38,416 nt of DNA from JANXQE01 sp035651635 (GTDB lineage: Bacteria; Verrucomicrobiota; Verrucomicrobiia; Limisphaerales; UBA8199), in contig DASRFK010000146.1 of assembly GCA_035651635.1 (NCBI GenBank), positions 1 through 38,416 on the forward strand. The letters are read 5' to 3'. The notes under the pieces were generated by a model that saw only the letters and a program-made list of their open reading frames with translations, had not been told where the DNA came from and ran no database searches. Of this stretch, positions 17,133-25,741 are shown piece after piece. The position numbers and the translations under genes were made by a program. Every line of letters begins with the position of its first letter. Positions within the stretch are counted from its first letter, which is position 1.

Positions 17133-19178
17133 ATGACAGAACGACTCCTCCAGGTCGGTTTGGTCGTACTGCTTTCCGGCCAAACACTGTGTCGCGCCGC
17201 TATTCTGCACGTGGATGCCCGCAAGCTCTTCGAGGACTCCGTCACCCGCTCCCTGGCTCTAAGCGAGAACAGCGCTGAAATCCAACTCGAAAGTGGAGAG
17301 CTTTTCGAAGATGACGGTCCCGCCTCCGGCCACTCTTATCTGCAGCCTGATAATCGCGAGCAACTCACGCGGGAGACCTGGATCAAAAAGGAGCTGCTCA
17401 TTCCAAATCCTGCGGCTCGCGCTGCCTATCTGGTGATTCTATCCGAAGAGCCCGTTGAAATCGTCCTGAATGGCAAACCGCTGCAGCTTGGGCCGAACCT
17501 AAGTGGCCGTAAATCGCACAAGGCCTTTGCCTTTCCCCCCGAACTGCTCCGAACCGACCGTAACGAGGTCATCTTGCGGAATTCCGGCAAGGTATGGATT
17601 GCCAGAGACGATGAATTCGCCCTGGGCTCGCGCACGCGCACCAAGCATCCGAACCGCAGCGCGAAAAGCATCGATGGCGGCAAAACGTGGGATTACGAGC
17701 ATTTGGGTCCAGACGGTAAACTCGACGGTGAATATGGAGTGCGAATCTTTCTGGATCATTACCGCTCTGGCGGATCGCTGACAATGCCCGTGCTGGATGT
17801 CGGCAACCTCGAAGGCAAAACGATCCCCGAACTGGTTGCCGAAACGGGTCCGATCAAAGTAGGTTTGGTGGGTGAGCCTGGACCCGCCGGCCATATTTCA
17901 ATTCGGGCGCGAACCGGCACCACCTATGTGCCGCGACAGAAATCCTGGTCGGACTGGCAAATCCTCGGCGAGACCGGTGGGATCCTGCGCAGTCCTCGCG
18001 GTCGTTACCTGCAAATCGCGGTCGACCTCGGGTCGGACGATCCACTCCGGAGTCCAAAGGTGCGAGGCCTTACCGTGGAGGCAGCCCCGCATGACTCGAC
18101 AGCCTGGACGGCGCGCGTTCGCGTTCTGGACGAGCACAATGAACAAATCGTCCGCACCGCGATGCCCTTCGAGTACGAGCCGCTCGATCATCCGAGCCTC
18201 AAGAAATTGCGCGAGCAGTACAAATTGGACGAGGTAACCCGCGGGGCGACCAACGAGCTCGATTTGATGCTGCGGTTGGCCCAATGGGTTTGCAACTACT
18301 GGGATTGGCCCAATCACATCACCGAGCAGTATCCTCCCTGGAATGCGTTGGAGATTTTGAATTCTTACCGGGACGGCAACCCGACCGGCGGTTTTTGCCT
18401 TCAATTCAACCTCGTGTTTCTGCAAGCGTGCGAGAGCTACGGGTTTAATGGCCGCATGACCTCCATCAGCCAGGGCCGCTGCCAGGAACAGCACCCGGGC
18501 GGGGGCCACGAAATTGTCGAGCTCTGGTCTAATGAGTGGAAGAAATGGATCTATGTGGATGGGGCGCTGGCTTGGTATATTCTGGACGAGAAAACGGGCA
18601 CCCCGCTTTCCATTTGGGAGCTGCGCCAGCATCAGTTGCCAACCCTGCATGGCAAACCGGTCGAGCCCGTGCGGGTCATCGAGGCCAAGCGAACCAGGAA
18701 CAAGCAGTTTACCTGGAACGGCCTGGCCGCGCCCGAACCGCTCAACTGGTATTTCGAGTTGCGCATGATTCCTCGCAGTAACTTTCTGCAGGAGAAAGCG
18801 CCTGTACCGCTTAACCAGGGTACCGACGAATGGTCCTGGACCGGCCACTACGTCTGGTCAGACACCGAAGTGCCTGCTGGTTTTTTGTTTGGAAATCGAG
18901 TCAGCAAGCATTCGGATTTCGAATGGACTCTCAACCAGGCGCATTATGTCCTCGAGCCCACCGGCCAGCCCGGCAGCTTGCGCGTGCATTTGGATACCGA
19001 GACGCCCAGCTTTGAGATCTTCCTGGCCGAAATTGATGGCGGCGAGAAAAAGCCTGTCGGCTCTGATTTCACATGGACTTTGCACCCGGGAAAGAACGAG
19101 CTGCGCGTTGTCCCGCGAAACGTCGTTGGCCGCGAAGGAATCTCCAGCTGGATAACCATGGAGTACTCACTGGAATGA
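17133..19178 (+). CDS. Secreted transglutaminase-like protein with N-terminal beta-sandwich region
   Basis: 681 residues from the ATG at 17133, which opens a signal peptide (MTERLLQVGLVVLLSGQTLCRA). The transglutaminase-like core has a clear Cys-His-Asp set: C422 in GGFCLQFN, H459 in GGGHEIVELWS and D476 in YVDGALA. The N-terminal part contains a sialidase-type Asp-box, SIDGGKTW at 179-186, and a SWSDW...SPRGRYLQIAVDL segment typical of beta-sandwich domains in exported Verrucomicrobiota/Planctomycetota proteins. Members of this superfamily act as peptidases, amidases or cross-linking enzymes, so the reaction is open. The C-terminal region (NQAHYVLEPTGQPGSLRVHLDTETPSFE) looks Ig-like. The longer upstream frame runs through repeat sequence and was not used. 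Confidence 0.85.
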   Translation: MTERLLQVGLVVLLSGQTLCRAAILHVDARKLFEDSVTRSLALSENSAEIQLESGELFEDDGPASGHSYLQPDNREQLTRETWIKKELLIPNPAARAAYLVILSEEPVEIVLNGKPLQLGPNLSGRKSHKAFAFPPELLRTDRNEVILRNSGKVWIARDDEFALGSRTRTKHPNRSAKSIDGGKTWDYEHLGPDGKLDGEYGVRIFLDHYRSGGSLTMPVLDVGNLEGKTIPELVAETGPIKVGLVGEPGPAGHISIRARTGTTYVPRQKSWSDWQILGETGGILRSPRGRYLQIAVDLGSDDPLRSPKVRGLTVEAAPHDSTAWTARVRVLDEHNEQIVRTAMPFEYEPLDHPSLKKLREQYKLDEVTRGATNELDLMLRLAQWVCNYWDWPNHITEQYPPWNALEILNSYRDGNPTGGFCLQFNLVFLQACESYGFNGRMTSISQGRCQEQHPGGGHEIVELWSNEWKKWIYVDGALAWYILDEKTGTPLSIWELRQHQLPTLHGKPVEPVRVIEAKRTRNKQFTWNGLAAPEPLNWYFELRMIPRSNFLQEKAPVPLNQGTDEWSWTGHYVWSDTEVPAGFLFGNRVSKHSDFEWTLNQAHYVLEPTGQPGSLRVHLDTETPSFEIFLAEIDGGEKKPVGSDFTWTLHPGKNELRVVPRNVVGREGISSWITMEYSLE

Positions 19179-19584
19179 GACTGCGGCTGGTTGAATGGGC
19201 GCGCGAACTTCCCTGTCCGCAGAGACGTCCGGATCCTGTGAGGGCCGCGGGAAGGTTGCGGGTCAGCCGGTCATCGAACGTTGCTGCGGGCAGGAATGCC
19301 CGCGCGCCGGAGTGCGGAGTTCCCACTCCGCACGGATCGGCGGATCGTATTTGGCCCAGGGAAACTCCCGACACCAGCCGGTTGTCGGACGTTGCTGCGG
19401 GCAGGAATGCCCGCGCGCCGGAGTGCGGAGTTCCTACTCCGCACGGATCGGCGGGCCCAGGGAAACTCCCGGCATCAGCCGGTCATCGGACGTTGCTGCG
19501 GGCAGGAATGCCCGCGCGCCGGAGTGCGGAGTTCCCTGTCTTGCAGCGGACTGGGCACCGCACTTGGCCTCGGGGAAATATTTC
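19179..19584. repeat. Hairpin-bearing tandem array, three units of 101-111 bp
   Basis: Units begin at CAGCCGG, near 19264, 19375 and 19476. Each holds TTGCTGCGGGCAGGAATGCC (from 19281, 19392 and 19493), a GCGGGCA-GGAA-TGCCCGC hairpin, and in the first two units GTGCGGAGT....ACTCCGCAC (19312-19333 in unit 1). The third unit is cut off at about 19535. The array ends about 50 bp before the beta-helix start codon, so it occupies that gene's promoter/leader region. A frame open through the array reads into the gene but consists of repeat translation. Identical core positions and variable linkers fit a tandem duplication rather than CRISPR. Confidence 0.85.
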
Positions 19585-21330
19585 ATGACCACAAAGCTTC
19601 TTTTCCTTTCCGTTTCGCTGGCTTTTACGTGTCTTCAGGGCCGCGCCGCCATTTACATTGTCGATCAGGACGCTCCCGGGGCCGCCGACACAAATCCCGG
19701 CACTGAAGCAAAGCCGTTCAAAACCATTCAGCACGCGGCAGATCTCAGCCAGCCTGGGGACGCGATCTTTGTCATGACGGGGCATTATCCTGAGCGGGTC
19801 AGGGTGAAGAATAGCGGCGTGGAGGGCCGCCCCATCACCTTTGGCGCGAGGCCGCGCCGATCCGTTGTCCTGTCCGGCTTCGATTTACAAGCCAGTTTCA
19901 TTCGCGTGGAAGGTTTTGAGATCACGGCCGATAAGCCGGCTGTGGCGGTGCAATTGGGCGGGAGCCGCTGCCAGGTTCTCGACAATTACATTCACGACAT
20001 GATGACCGCCGTCGCGGGGACTGTTGGGAAGCCGAACGCCGACGGGACCACGCGCGATTACACGGCCGTCGCTCACAACCGGATCGCTTATAACAAGGTT
20101 TACCACTCCCAATACGGTTTCATGCTCGGCGGAAACGACTGGCTCGTGGAGAACAATGAGGTAAATCGGTTGTTTATGTACACGCCCGGCAACAAATATG
20201 ACGATTGCGATTATTCGCGTTTTTTCGGCAGAGGCTGCGTCGAGCGATGCAACTATTATCACGGCAGCACCGCTTCGGAAATTCGCGTCGCTCATGTCGA
20301 TTGTCTGCAGACCTTCACGGTGAATGGCGAACTGGCCCAGGATCTTTTGTTCCAGAACAACACTTGTTTCGACTTCCACCAGTTATGCATGGTCGAGAGC
20401 GCGCCGCACCTGGGCAGCGTCAGCAACTGGACGCTGCGCGGCAATATCGTGTCTGCCAACTCGCCAACCATGAGCGGCGGCTGGGGCCCGGACATCATCC
20501 AGACTTTGAATGTCACCATCGATCACAATACGATTTCGACTGTCCGGTGGGCTGCCATTGGCCTGCGCGGAAAGGAATCCACCGGCGGCCTGATCCGGAA
20601 CAACATTCTCTGCGATGCCGAGCGCGCGATTATCGACGGCGACAAGGATTTCAGCGCCGCCAATCCGGTGAGTGAGTTTAATTTAACTTTCAAAACCTGG
20701 GCCGCGCCGGGTGAGAAAAACCTCAACGGCAAAGACCCCTTGTTTGTCGATCCGGCAAAACGCAACTTTCGCCTGAGACAAGGCAGCCCCGCGATCGGCG
20801 CCGGTGAAGATGGTTCGACCATCGGCGCGTTGGAATACCCCAATACCTATTACGTTGATCCGCGGCATCCCGCCGCAGCCGATGAGCCGGCTTGGGGCTA
20901 TCCCGCAGTGCCCCTTGCCAGCTTGGCCAAGGCCTGCGCACTGGCGCAGCCCGGTGAAACAATCGTTTTGCGTGGCGGTGTCTACCGCGAGGCGCTCCGC
21001 CCGCAAAACGATGGCGTCACTATTCGCGCGATGCCGGGGGAAACTGTTACACTCAGCCGCGCTGACTTAATCGACGGCTGGAAACGCGCGACCGACGGAA
21101 CCTGGTCCGCTCCATTAAACTCGCGTCCAAATCAAGTTCTTCGCGACAACGAGCCTTGGAACGACTTCAGTTACGATCCCACCGCCAAACGCATTACCGT
21201 AAAGGCCGGTGATCCACGGCTCCATTTGTTCGAGACCGTTGTCCGCGATCAAGCCATCGACCTGACGGGGAAAAAGGACTTCAAACTCGAGAACGTTGCT
21301 GTCGACGGGCCGGTGCCCCAGTCGAAATAG
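19585..21330 (+). CDS. Right-handed parallel beta-helix (DUF1565-type) secreted protein
   Basis: 581 residues from the ATG at 19585. The signal peptide is MTTKLLFLSVSLAFTCLQGRA. Residues 23-80 (NPGTEAKPFKTIQHAADLSQPGDAIFV) are a DUF1565 opening, followed by beta-helix coils with Asn ladders such as YNKVYHSQYGFMLGGNDWLVENNEV and LNVTIDHNTIS. Such proteins often bind or cleave acidic polysaccharides; catalytic residues cannot be assigned. A second DUF1565-like start appears at about residue 422 (YYVDPRHPAAADE...LASLAKACALAQPGETIVLRGG), but only about 160 residues follow before the stop. The second helix therefore looks short and may be truncated. Part of this gene is duplicated in rearranged form at 22482-22737. 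Confidence 0.82.
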   Translation: MTTKLLFLSVSLAFTCLQGRAAIYIVDQDAPGAADTNPGTEAKPFKTIQHAADLSQPGDAIFVMTGHYPERVRVKNSGVEGRPITFGARPRRSVVLSGFDLQASFIRVEGFEITADKPAVAVQLGGSRCQVLDNYIHDMMTAVAGTVGKPNADGTTRDYTAVAHNRIAYNKVYHSQYGFMLGGNDWLVENNEVNRLFMYTPGNKYDDCDYSRFFGRGCVERCNYYHGSTASEIRVAHVDCLQTFTVNGELAQDLLFQNNTCFDFHQLCMVESAPHLGSVSNWTLRGNIVSANSPTMSGGWGPDIIQTLNVTIDHNTISTVRWAAIGLRGKESTGGLIRNNILCDAERAIIDGDKDFSAANPVSEFNLTFKTWAAPGEKNLNGKDPLFVDPAKRNFRLRQGSPAIGAGEDGSTIGALEYPNTYYVDPRHPAAADEPAWGYPAVPLASLAKACALAQPGETIVLRGGVYREALRPQNDGVTIRAMPGETVTLSRADLIDGWKRATDGTWSAPLNSRPNQVLRDNEPWNDFSYDPTAKRITVKAGDPRLHLFETVVRDQAIDLTGKKDFKLENVAVDGPVPQSK

Positions 21331-21454
21331 ATTGCCTTACGCCTCGCTGCTGGCCAACGAGCTGACTGTAAAATCACATAACCTGTGAGCGGCTGGGCAG
21401 GCTGCACAGTGCCCCCGGACCAAGTGCAGGGGTGGAAATCGCCGTGCCCTAGGG

Positions 21455-22482
21455 CTATTGCGGTGTGACTCTGAAGAATCGCCTCGAGGGGAATGGACCA
21501 TCGTGGAACCATTCCACAACACCACCATTATTCGTCACGGTTATCACTGGCACCCAGTCCGAGAGGTTGGTTGAGGTCTGAAGCAGGGCCGCGCTGCCAA
21601 CCGGCACCGCTAGCTGCCACGTGTAGCTTAAGAACAGTTGCCGTGTATAGGTCGGGGGGTGGGCAGAGGTCAGTCGGAGCCGAACTGATAATGGCTTGGC
21701 CGCGCCTGCCGAGAAACTTGGGTAAGACGTCGGCGGATTGGTGGTCTGATCGAAAGAACCCCACTGAGCGGGAATGAACTCCGCACTCTTGTCCGGAGCG
21801 GGTTCTTGCGTAACCACATAGCCGCCTATTTGATGGAATGTGATGTTCACCGGAGGAACAATGACACCTGGACCGAGCAGGCTACCACCCCCGTTCAAGC
21901 CCGCATTGTTGATCCAACTTGAAGTATCGCTTCGGACGACCAGCGACGTCTGAGATTTGTTTCGCCCAGTGTCATCAACCATAAACAGGAAATCCGGCCC
22001 CTGTACCACACGTTCAAGTTGCTGGTGAATGATTTGGCCATTGGTAACGTACGCATCAGTAAAGAAGTTGGTCAGCACTTCAAAAGCGCCCGCCGCGTTT
22101 GTGGGGTGTGGGATGAAGGTAATTTTGTCCACGCCAGGTCTGAGGGCAACGTTTACAAAATTCCCGTCTGGCACGGCAGCTTGCACCCCTGGTAAAACGC
22201 TTTCAGTAATTAAGCCATTGGTCGAAAGCAGAAATGCTACGCCAGCCATGTCATCGTAGGTCAACCCTGTATAAAAAGAACCTGGGCTGCCGACTAATGA
22301 ATAAAACGGGCCTGGGCTGCCGATTACTGCACCGTCCGCCACCGCATTCTCTGGCTTGGCAACCGGATCTACATCAAATTCCGCAACGTCTACCCACGCC
22401 GGAATTCCATCCGGCCCAAGGCCTGTGTACCAGATGTAACCGCCGAAGAGCCTGCCGTTAACAGAGTCAGCCCCGACCCAGC
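21455..22482 (-). pseudogene. 5'-truncated gene for a secreted protein with YRV-type C-terminal module
   Basis: The frame is open on the minus strand from the stop at 21455 back beyond the first usable start (GTG at 22342) to about 22482, reading ...ADSVNGRLFGGYIWYTGLGP... PAWVDVAEFDVDP... with no ATG and no signal peptide. It stops being protein-like exactly where the plus-strand beta-helix remnant begins, so the 5' part was probably lost in a rearrangement. The C-terminal 55 or so residues (LLQTSTNLSDWVPVITV ... RRFFRVTPQ) match the end module of the TIGR03790 and carboxypeptidase-regulatory-like proteins here. The main body (YDDMAGVAFLLSTNGLITESV, VNVALRPGVDKITFIP) is of unknown family. 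Translation from the GTG at 22342 cannot be excluded. Confidence 0.62.
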
Positions 22483-22737
22483 AAAGACCCTTTGTATGTC
22501 GATCCGGCAGAACGCAACTTTCGCCTGCAAAGAGGCAGCCCGGTTGTAGGCGCCGACGAGGGTGGTTCCACGATTGGCGCGTTGGAATTTCCAGATGTTT
22601 ATTATAATTCGCGCTATCCCCGGGGAAACCGTCACCCTGAGCCGCGCTGGCATTATCGAGGGGTGGAAACGCGAGACCGACGCCACGTGGTCCGCTCCGC
22701 TAAACTCGCGCCCCAATCAATTGCATCCTGTTCGATC
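22482..22737 (+). pseudogene. Rearranged partial copy of the beta-helix gene
   Basis: From AAAGACCC(C)TTTG at 22483 the sequence follows the beta-helix gene from 20731 onward: it encodes YVDPAERNFRLQRGSPVVGADEGGSTIGALEFPDVYY, equivalent to FVDPAKRNFRLRQGSP... of the intact gene. It then jumps, within a short CTATT-like microhomology, to the equivalent of 21023 onward (IRAIPGETVTLSRAGIIEGWKRETDATWSAPLNSRPNQ). About 173 bp of the parent (roughly 20851-21023) is missing, which shifts the reading frame. The copy ends at CCCCAATCAA, after which no similarity is visible. It has no start and is not functional as a gene. Confidence 0.85.
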
Positions 22738-22798
22738 AAAGCACGCCCGTACCTCTCCGGCGCCACCTTTCCGGCCATACCATCTCGTGGTGACTAGT

Positions 22799-25726
22799 CT
22801 ATTTGCCTCGGGCTTGCAATCGATTCCCGGCGGAGTCGATTATCGTGGGAGTGATAACCGCCAACAAACGTTTCCGTTGCTCGCCGAGCCCGTCGTGGCC
22901 CTCCAGTGGTTCATCCATTTGGCCAATCACCAGTGTCTGCCCATCAAGGACAGTTGCATCGGCGGTCACTTTTCTGGTTCTAAAATGCGGCAAAGCGAAT
23001 GGGACTGATTTCCTTTTGCCATCGATGTAAACCCGTACCTGGTTGGTCCGTTCATAGTAGCTCAAGTCGGTCATGCTGGCCGTTGCGTTTAGCTCAATCT
23101 GCCACGTGTCGCCCGAAGGCAGGGCGATCGCCACGGCGTCGAGCTGGGGGCCAAAAGGTATTTGCCCTTCCAAATAGACTGCCCCAGGCTTTGTTGTCGC
23201 GGACACGCCCGGTGGCCGAAGCGCCTGAGGGTTCACATTGGTGGCGATGGTTTTGAGATCGACAACCTGGATTTCGAATGGGCGTCCGTTCAGCGTCGTG
23301 ACAGATGCCTGATTCAGGAACCTAACCTTGTCGTTCGACCGCAGAGCTTTTCGGAATACAGACCACTGTTGCGAAGTCAAACCCGCGGCCGGACTGGATC
23401 GTTTATCAGCGAGATGGTTCGTGGTTTCGAGCAGGTCCCAAACCGGTTCGGCGAACTCCTCTGGCACCTCGAAGAACTCGACTTTCAGATTTATCTGAGG
23501 CGATTCAATGTTGAGTACCTGCACGGCTGCTTCAATCTGATCCAGGTCCTGAAGGGTCGCATGGATGAGCAAGGTGCCTTCACGCTCATTAAAATCAAGC
23601 GACTTGGGCGGGCCCAAGTTGACGCCCATGGATCCGAAGAACGCGCGAGCCAATTCCTGTTTATTTCGAGGTGCGCCCGGCCGAGGCGAGCCAATGCTGA
23701 AAATGTCGAAAAGTCTCTCCAAACGCTGACCGAATATGTCGGGATCGACTTTGATTATTCGGGTGTACAGGGGCCGGGGCTGGTCGGTCTTCCATTCAAA
23801 AACAACACCATCACCCCGCAGCGCATATTGAATAGGCTTATCGGCGACCTTAACAATGGCATCGAGAACGTCTCCAAGGCGGACGTCGAGGAGTGTCGGC
23901 AGGATTTTGATTCGGACCGCGGAGAGATCCGTTGGGTCAGCCTCGCCCGGGCCTGGTCCGAAATGATTCGAAACCGGCTGCATGCTGAAATGAAGGCCAA
24001 CTTTAGCCAGGTCCCGCTCCTGGGCCTGGTCATTCAAATAACGAATGACCTCACCTAACGGAAGATTGTCGAACTGGATATCGTGGAAACGGACGGTGCG
24101 CAACTTCCTCAGAATTGTAGTGAGCCGGCCTGTGCTTTCGGTGGAATTGGTGGGGGTGAAGTTCGGTATGAACTGTAGTTCCGAAGGGGGAGCGTCGTTC
24201 TTCTGGGATATCCGGTAGCGAGTTTCAGCGATAAGGTTCAAATAGTAGTAGGCGGCCTGATTTGTCCGGTCCAGCTTGAGGATGGCCATCAGCGTTTGTT
24301 CTGACGCGTCCAATCTCCCTATCTTGAACAAGTGTTTGGCCTGCTCCAGCAAGATACCGAGTTCGGATTTGCGCGAGAGAGCGCTGGCTCCGGCTTTGTC
24401 ATCATTGCTCAAAACCAACGGCGGCTCAGGCGAAACAGAACTTAAGATTTGATCCGTGGAGACGGCGATGTCAGTTGCAGCGAAAGGGCCTGGAGCCTTG
24501 GCGGACAAAACGCCGTTCGAGGCGGGGGCGATGCCGGCCGGGGCGCCAGGCGTAGCCTGTTGAAGCAGCAAGTTGCCCAGATACCAATCGAATTTCAGCG
24601 CGCGCGTATCGACTGGAGTAATTGGCACAGGTGGAACGACGGCAGATGAAGCTTCGGGCTTGGGTGGGATCGCCGTGGCCCGGCCCATGGGCAGGGCCAC
24701 GGCCCCAAAGCCGAGGACGCACAGCGCCGAGACGAGCGTGAGCCCGGCTGTTCGGGGAGGATGAAAGTCGATTAGCCTCTCAATTCGCCAACGACGAGTG
24801 TTCTGGGATTCAAGAATGCCCACCAGGCCAAGCCGTGCCAAGGGGCGTTGCAGAACAAGCCTGGCAACTTGGATCAGAGTGAGTGCATAGACATCTGAAT
24901 CATGGCGCAGCGCCAACATCACCGCGTCATCAACTGCCTCCTCACGGGCGTGCCGGATGCGGGCGTTAGCGAGCCAGACAAGTGGATGCCACCAATAAAT
25001 AACTTGGAGCAGTGCCTGGAGACAATGGATCCATAGGTCACCCCGCCGCAGATGAATTGCTTCATGCAGCAGGATGGCGCGCAGTTGGCTGAGAGTGAGT
25101 TGCTCGACCAAGATATGCGGCAGCAGGATGATCGGACGGAACAGGCCGCAAACCACAGGCGTTATGGAATCTTCAATTAAACCCAGCCTGACCGTACGCC
25201 GAAGGCCGGCAGAGTGGCAGATCTGCGCGAGCAACTCACGCAGATGTTCAGGAGCAGCAGCGGCGCGTCGGGTCTCGCGCCATACTCGCCACCATTGGCC
25301 CAGCATCCATAACAGCAATCCACAGCTTGTGCCGCCCCACGCAAGCAAAACCCAAGCCGAACGCGAAATCTGAACCGGGGTCCGGTCTGGAGGCGGCGGA
25401 AGGTTTTGCAACGGGAGACTCGGAACGCCGACCGGTCCATAAGTCAAAACCAACCTAGTTGCTGGTTTATGGTCGGCCTGAGGCGGAAGTGAGGGACGCA
25501 CCCACCAGCCAATTCCGGAAGGCAAAGCGAATGAAGGCGGGAGCAGCAGCTTCAGCAATACTGTAAGCCATAGGACGTAGCGCACCGCCGCCCGTAATCT
25601 TCGGCGTAGCACCAGATCCAAGGCGAGCAGCACCGCAATGAGCGCGCTCGATTGCCAAAATGCCGGCCAGGCCACGCTCAGGGCCTCGTTTGCCGAACGG
25701 TTAAGGAACACGATGAGAGGATTCAT
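22799..25726 (-). CDS. M56 (BlaR1-type) membrane metallopeptidase fused to secretin-like domains
   Basis: A 975-residue fusion. Residues 1-350 are an M56 peptidase: helices at about 17-40, 47-68, 122-146 and 327-350, zinc motif H221-E222-A-I-H225 (LLHEAIHLRRGD) and a downstream REEAVDD (261-267) that supplies the third ligand. BlaR1/MecR1 proteins normally carry an extracellular penicillin-binding domain here, but no such domain or SxxK sensor is seen. Instead there is a Pro/Ala-rich linker, a TPR-like helix pair at 455-510, a secretin short N-domain-like region (546-648), an N1-like unit (652-740, GTLLIHATLQDLDQIEAAVQVLN) and a secretin-type core (744-965) ending VLDGQTLVIGQMDEP ... RKRLLAVITPTIID. 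The gene follows blaI by 15 bp and is probably co-transcribed with it. The likely role is a sensor protease that inactivates BlaI; the signal is unknown. Confidence 0.85.
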   Translation of the reverse strand: MNPLIVFLNRSANEALSVAWPAFWQSSALIAVLLALDLVLRRRLRAAVRYVLWLTVLLKLLLPPSFALPSGIGWWVRPSLPPQADHKPATRLVLTYGPVGVPSLPLQNLPPPPDRTPVQISRSAWVLLAWGGTSCGLLLWMLGQWWRVWRETRRAAAAPEHLRELLAQICHSAGLRRTVRLGLIEDSITPVVCGLFRPIILLPHILVEQLTLSQLRAILLHEAIHLRRGDLWIHCLQALLQVIYWWHPLVWLANARIRHAREEAVDDAVMLALRHDSDVYALTLIQVARLVLQRPLARLGLVGILESQNTRRWRIERLIDFHPPRTAGLTLVSALCVLGFGAVALPMGRATAIPPKPEASSAVVPPVPITPVDTRALKFDWYLGNLLLQQATPGAPAGIAPASNGVLSAKAPGPFAATDIAVSTDQILSSVSPEPPLVLSNDDKAGASALSRKSELGILLEQAKHLFKIGRLDASEQTLMAILKLDRTNQAAYYYLNLIAETRYRISQKNDAPPSELQFIPNFTPTNSTESTGRLTTILRKLRTVRFHDIQFDNLPLGEVIRYLNDQAQERDLAKVGLHFSMQPVSNHFGPGPGEADPTDLSAVRIKILPTLLDVRLGDVLDAIVKVADKPIQYALRGDGVVFEWKTDQPRPLYTRIIKVDPDIFGQRLERLFDIFSIGSPRPGAPRNKQELARAFFGSMGVNLGPPKSLDFNEREGTLLIHATLQDLDQIEAAVQVLNIESPQINLKVEFFEVPEEFAEPVWDLLETTNHLADKRSSPAAGLTSQQWSVFRKALRSNDKVRFLNQASVTTLNGRPFEIQVVDLKTIATNVNPQALRPPGVSATTKPGAVYLEGQIPFGPQLDAVAIALPSGDTWQIELNATASMTDLSYYERTNQVRVYIDGKRKSVPFALPHFRTRKVTADATVLDGQTLVIGQMDEPLEGHDGLGEQRKRLLAVITPTIIDSAGNRLQARGK

Positions 25727-25741
25727 ATTGTTTGGAGAGCA

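Noticed and set aside
19264..19535. Possible CRISPR array or extended N-terminus of the beta-helix protein
   Set aside because: Only three units, with the linkers also repeated; translation through them gives repeat peptides, and a signal peptide begins at 19585.
21331..22800. Insertion sequence as the cause of the scar
   Set aside because: No transposase frame, terminal inverted repeats or target duplication could be found around the junctions.
23162..24058. 298-residue plus-strand frame inside the M56 fusion gene
   Set aside because: Antisense shadow of the well-supported minus-strand gene.
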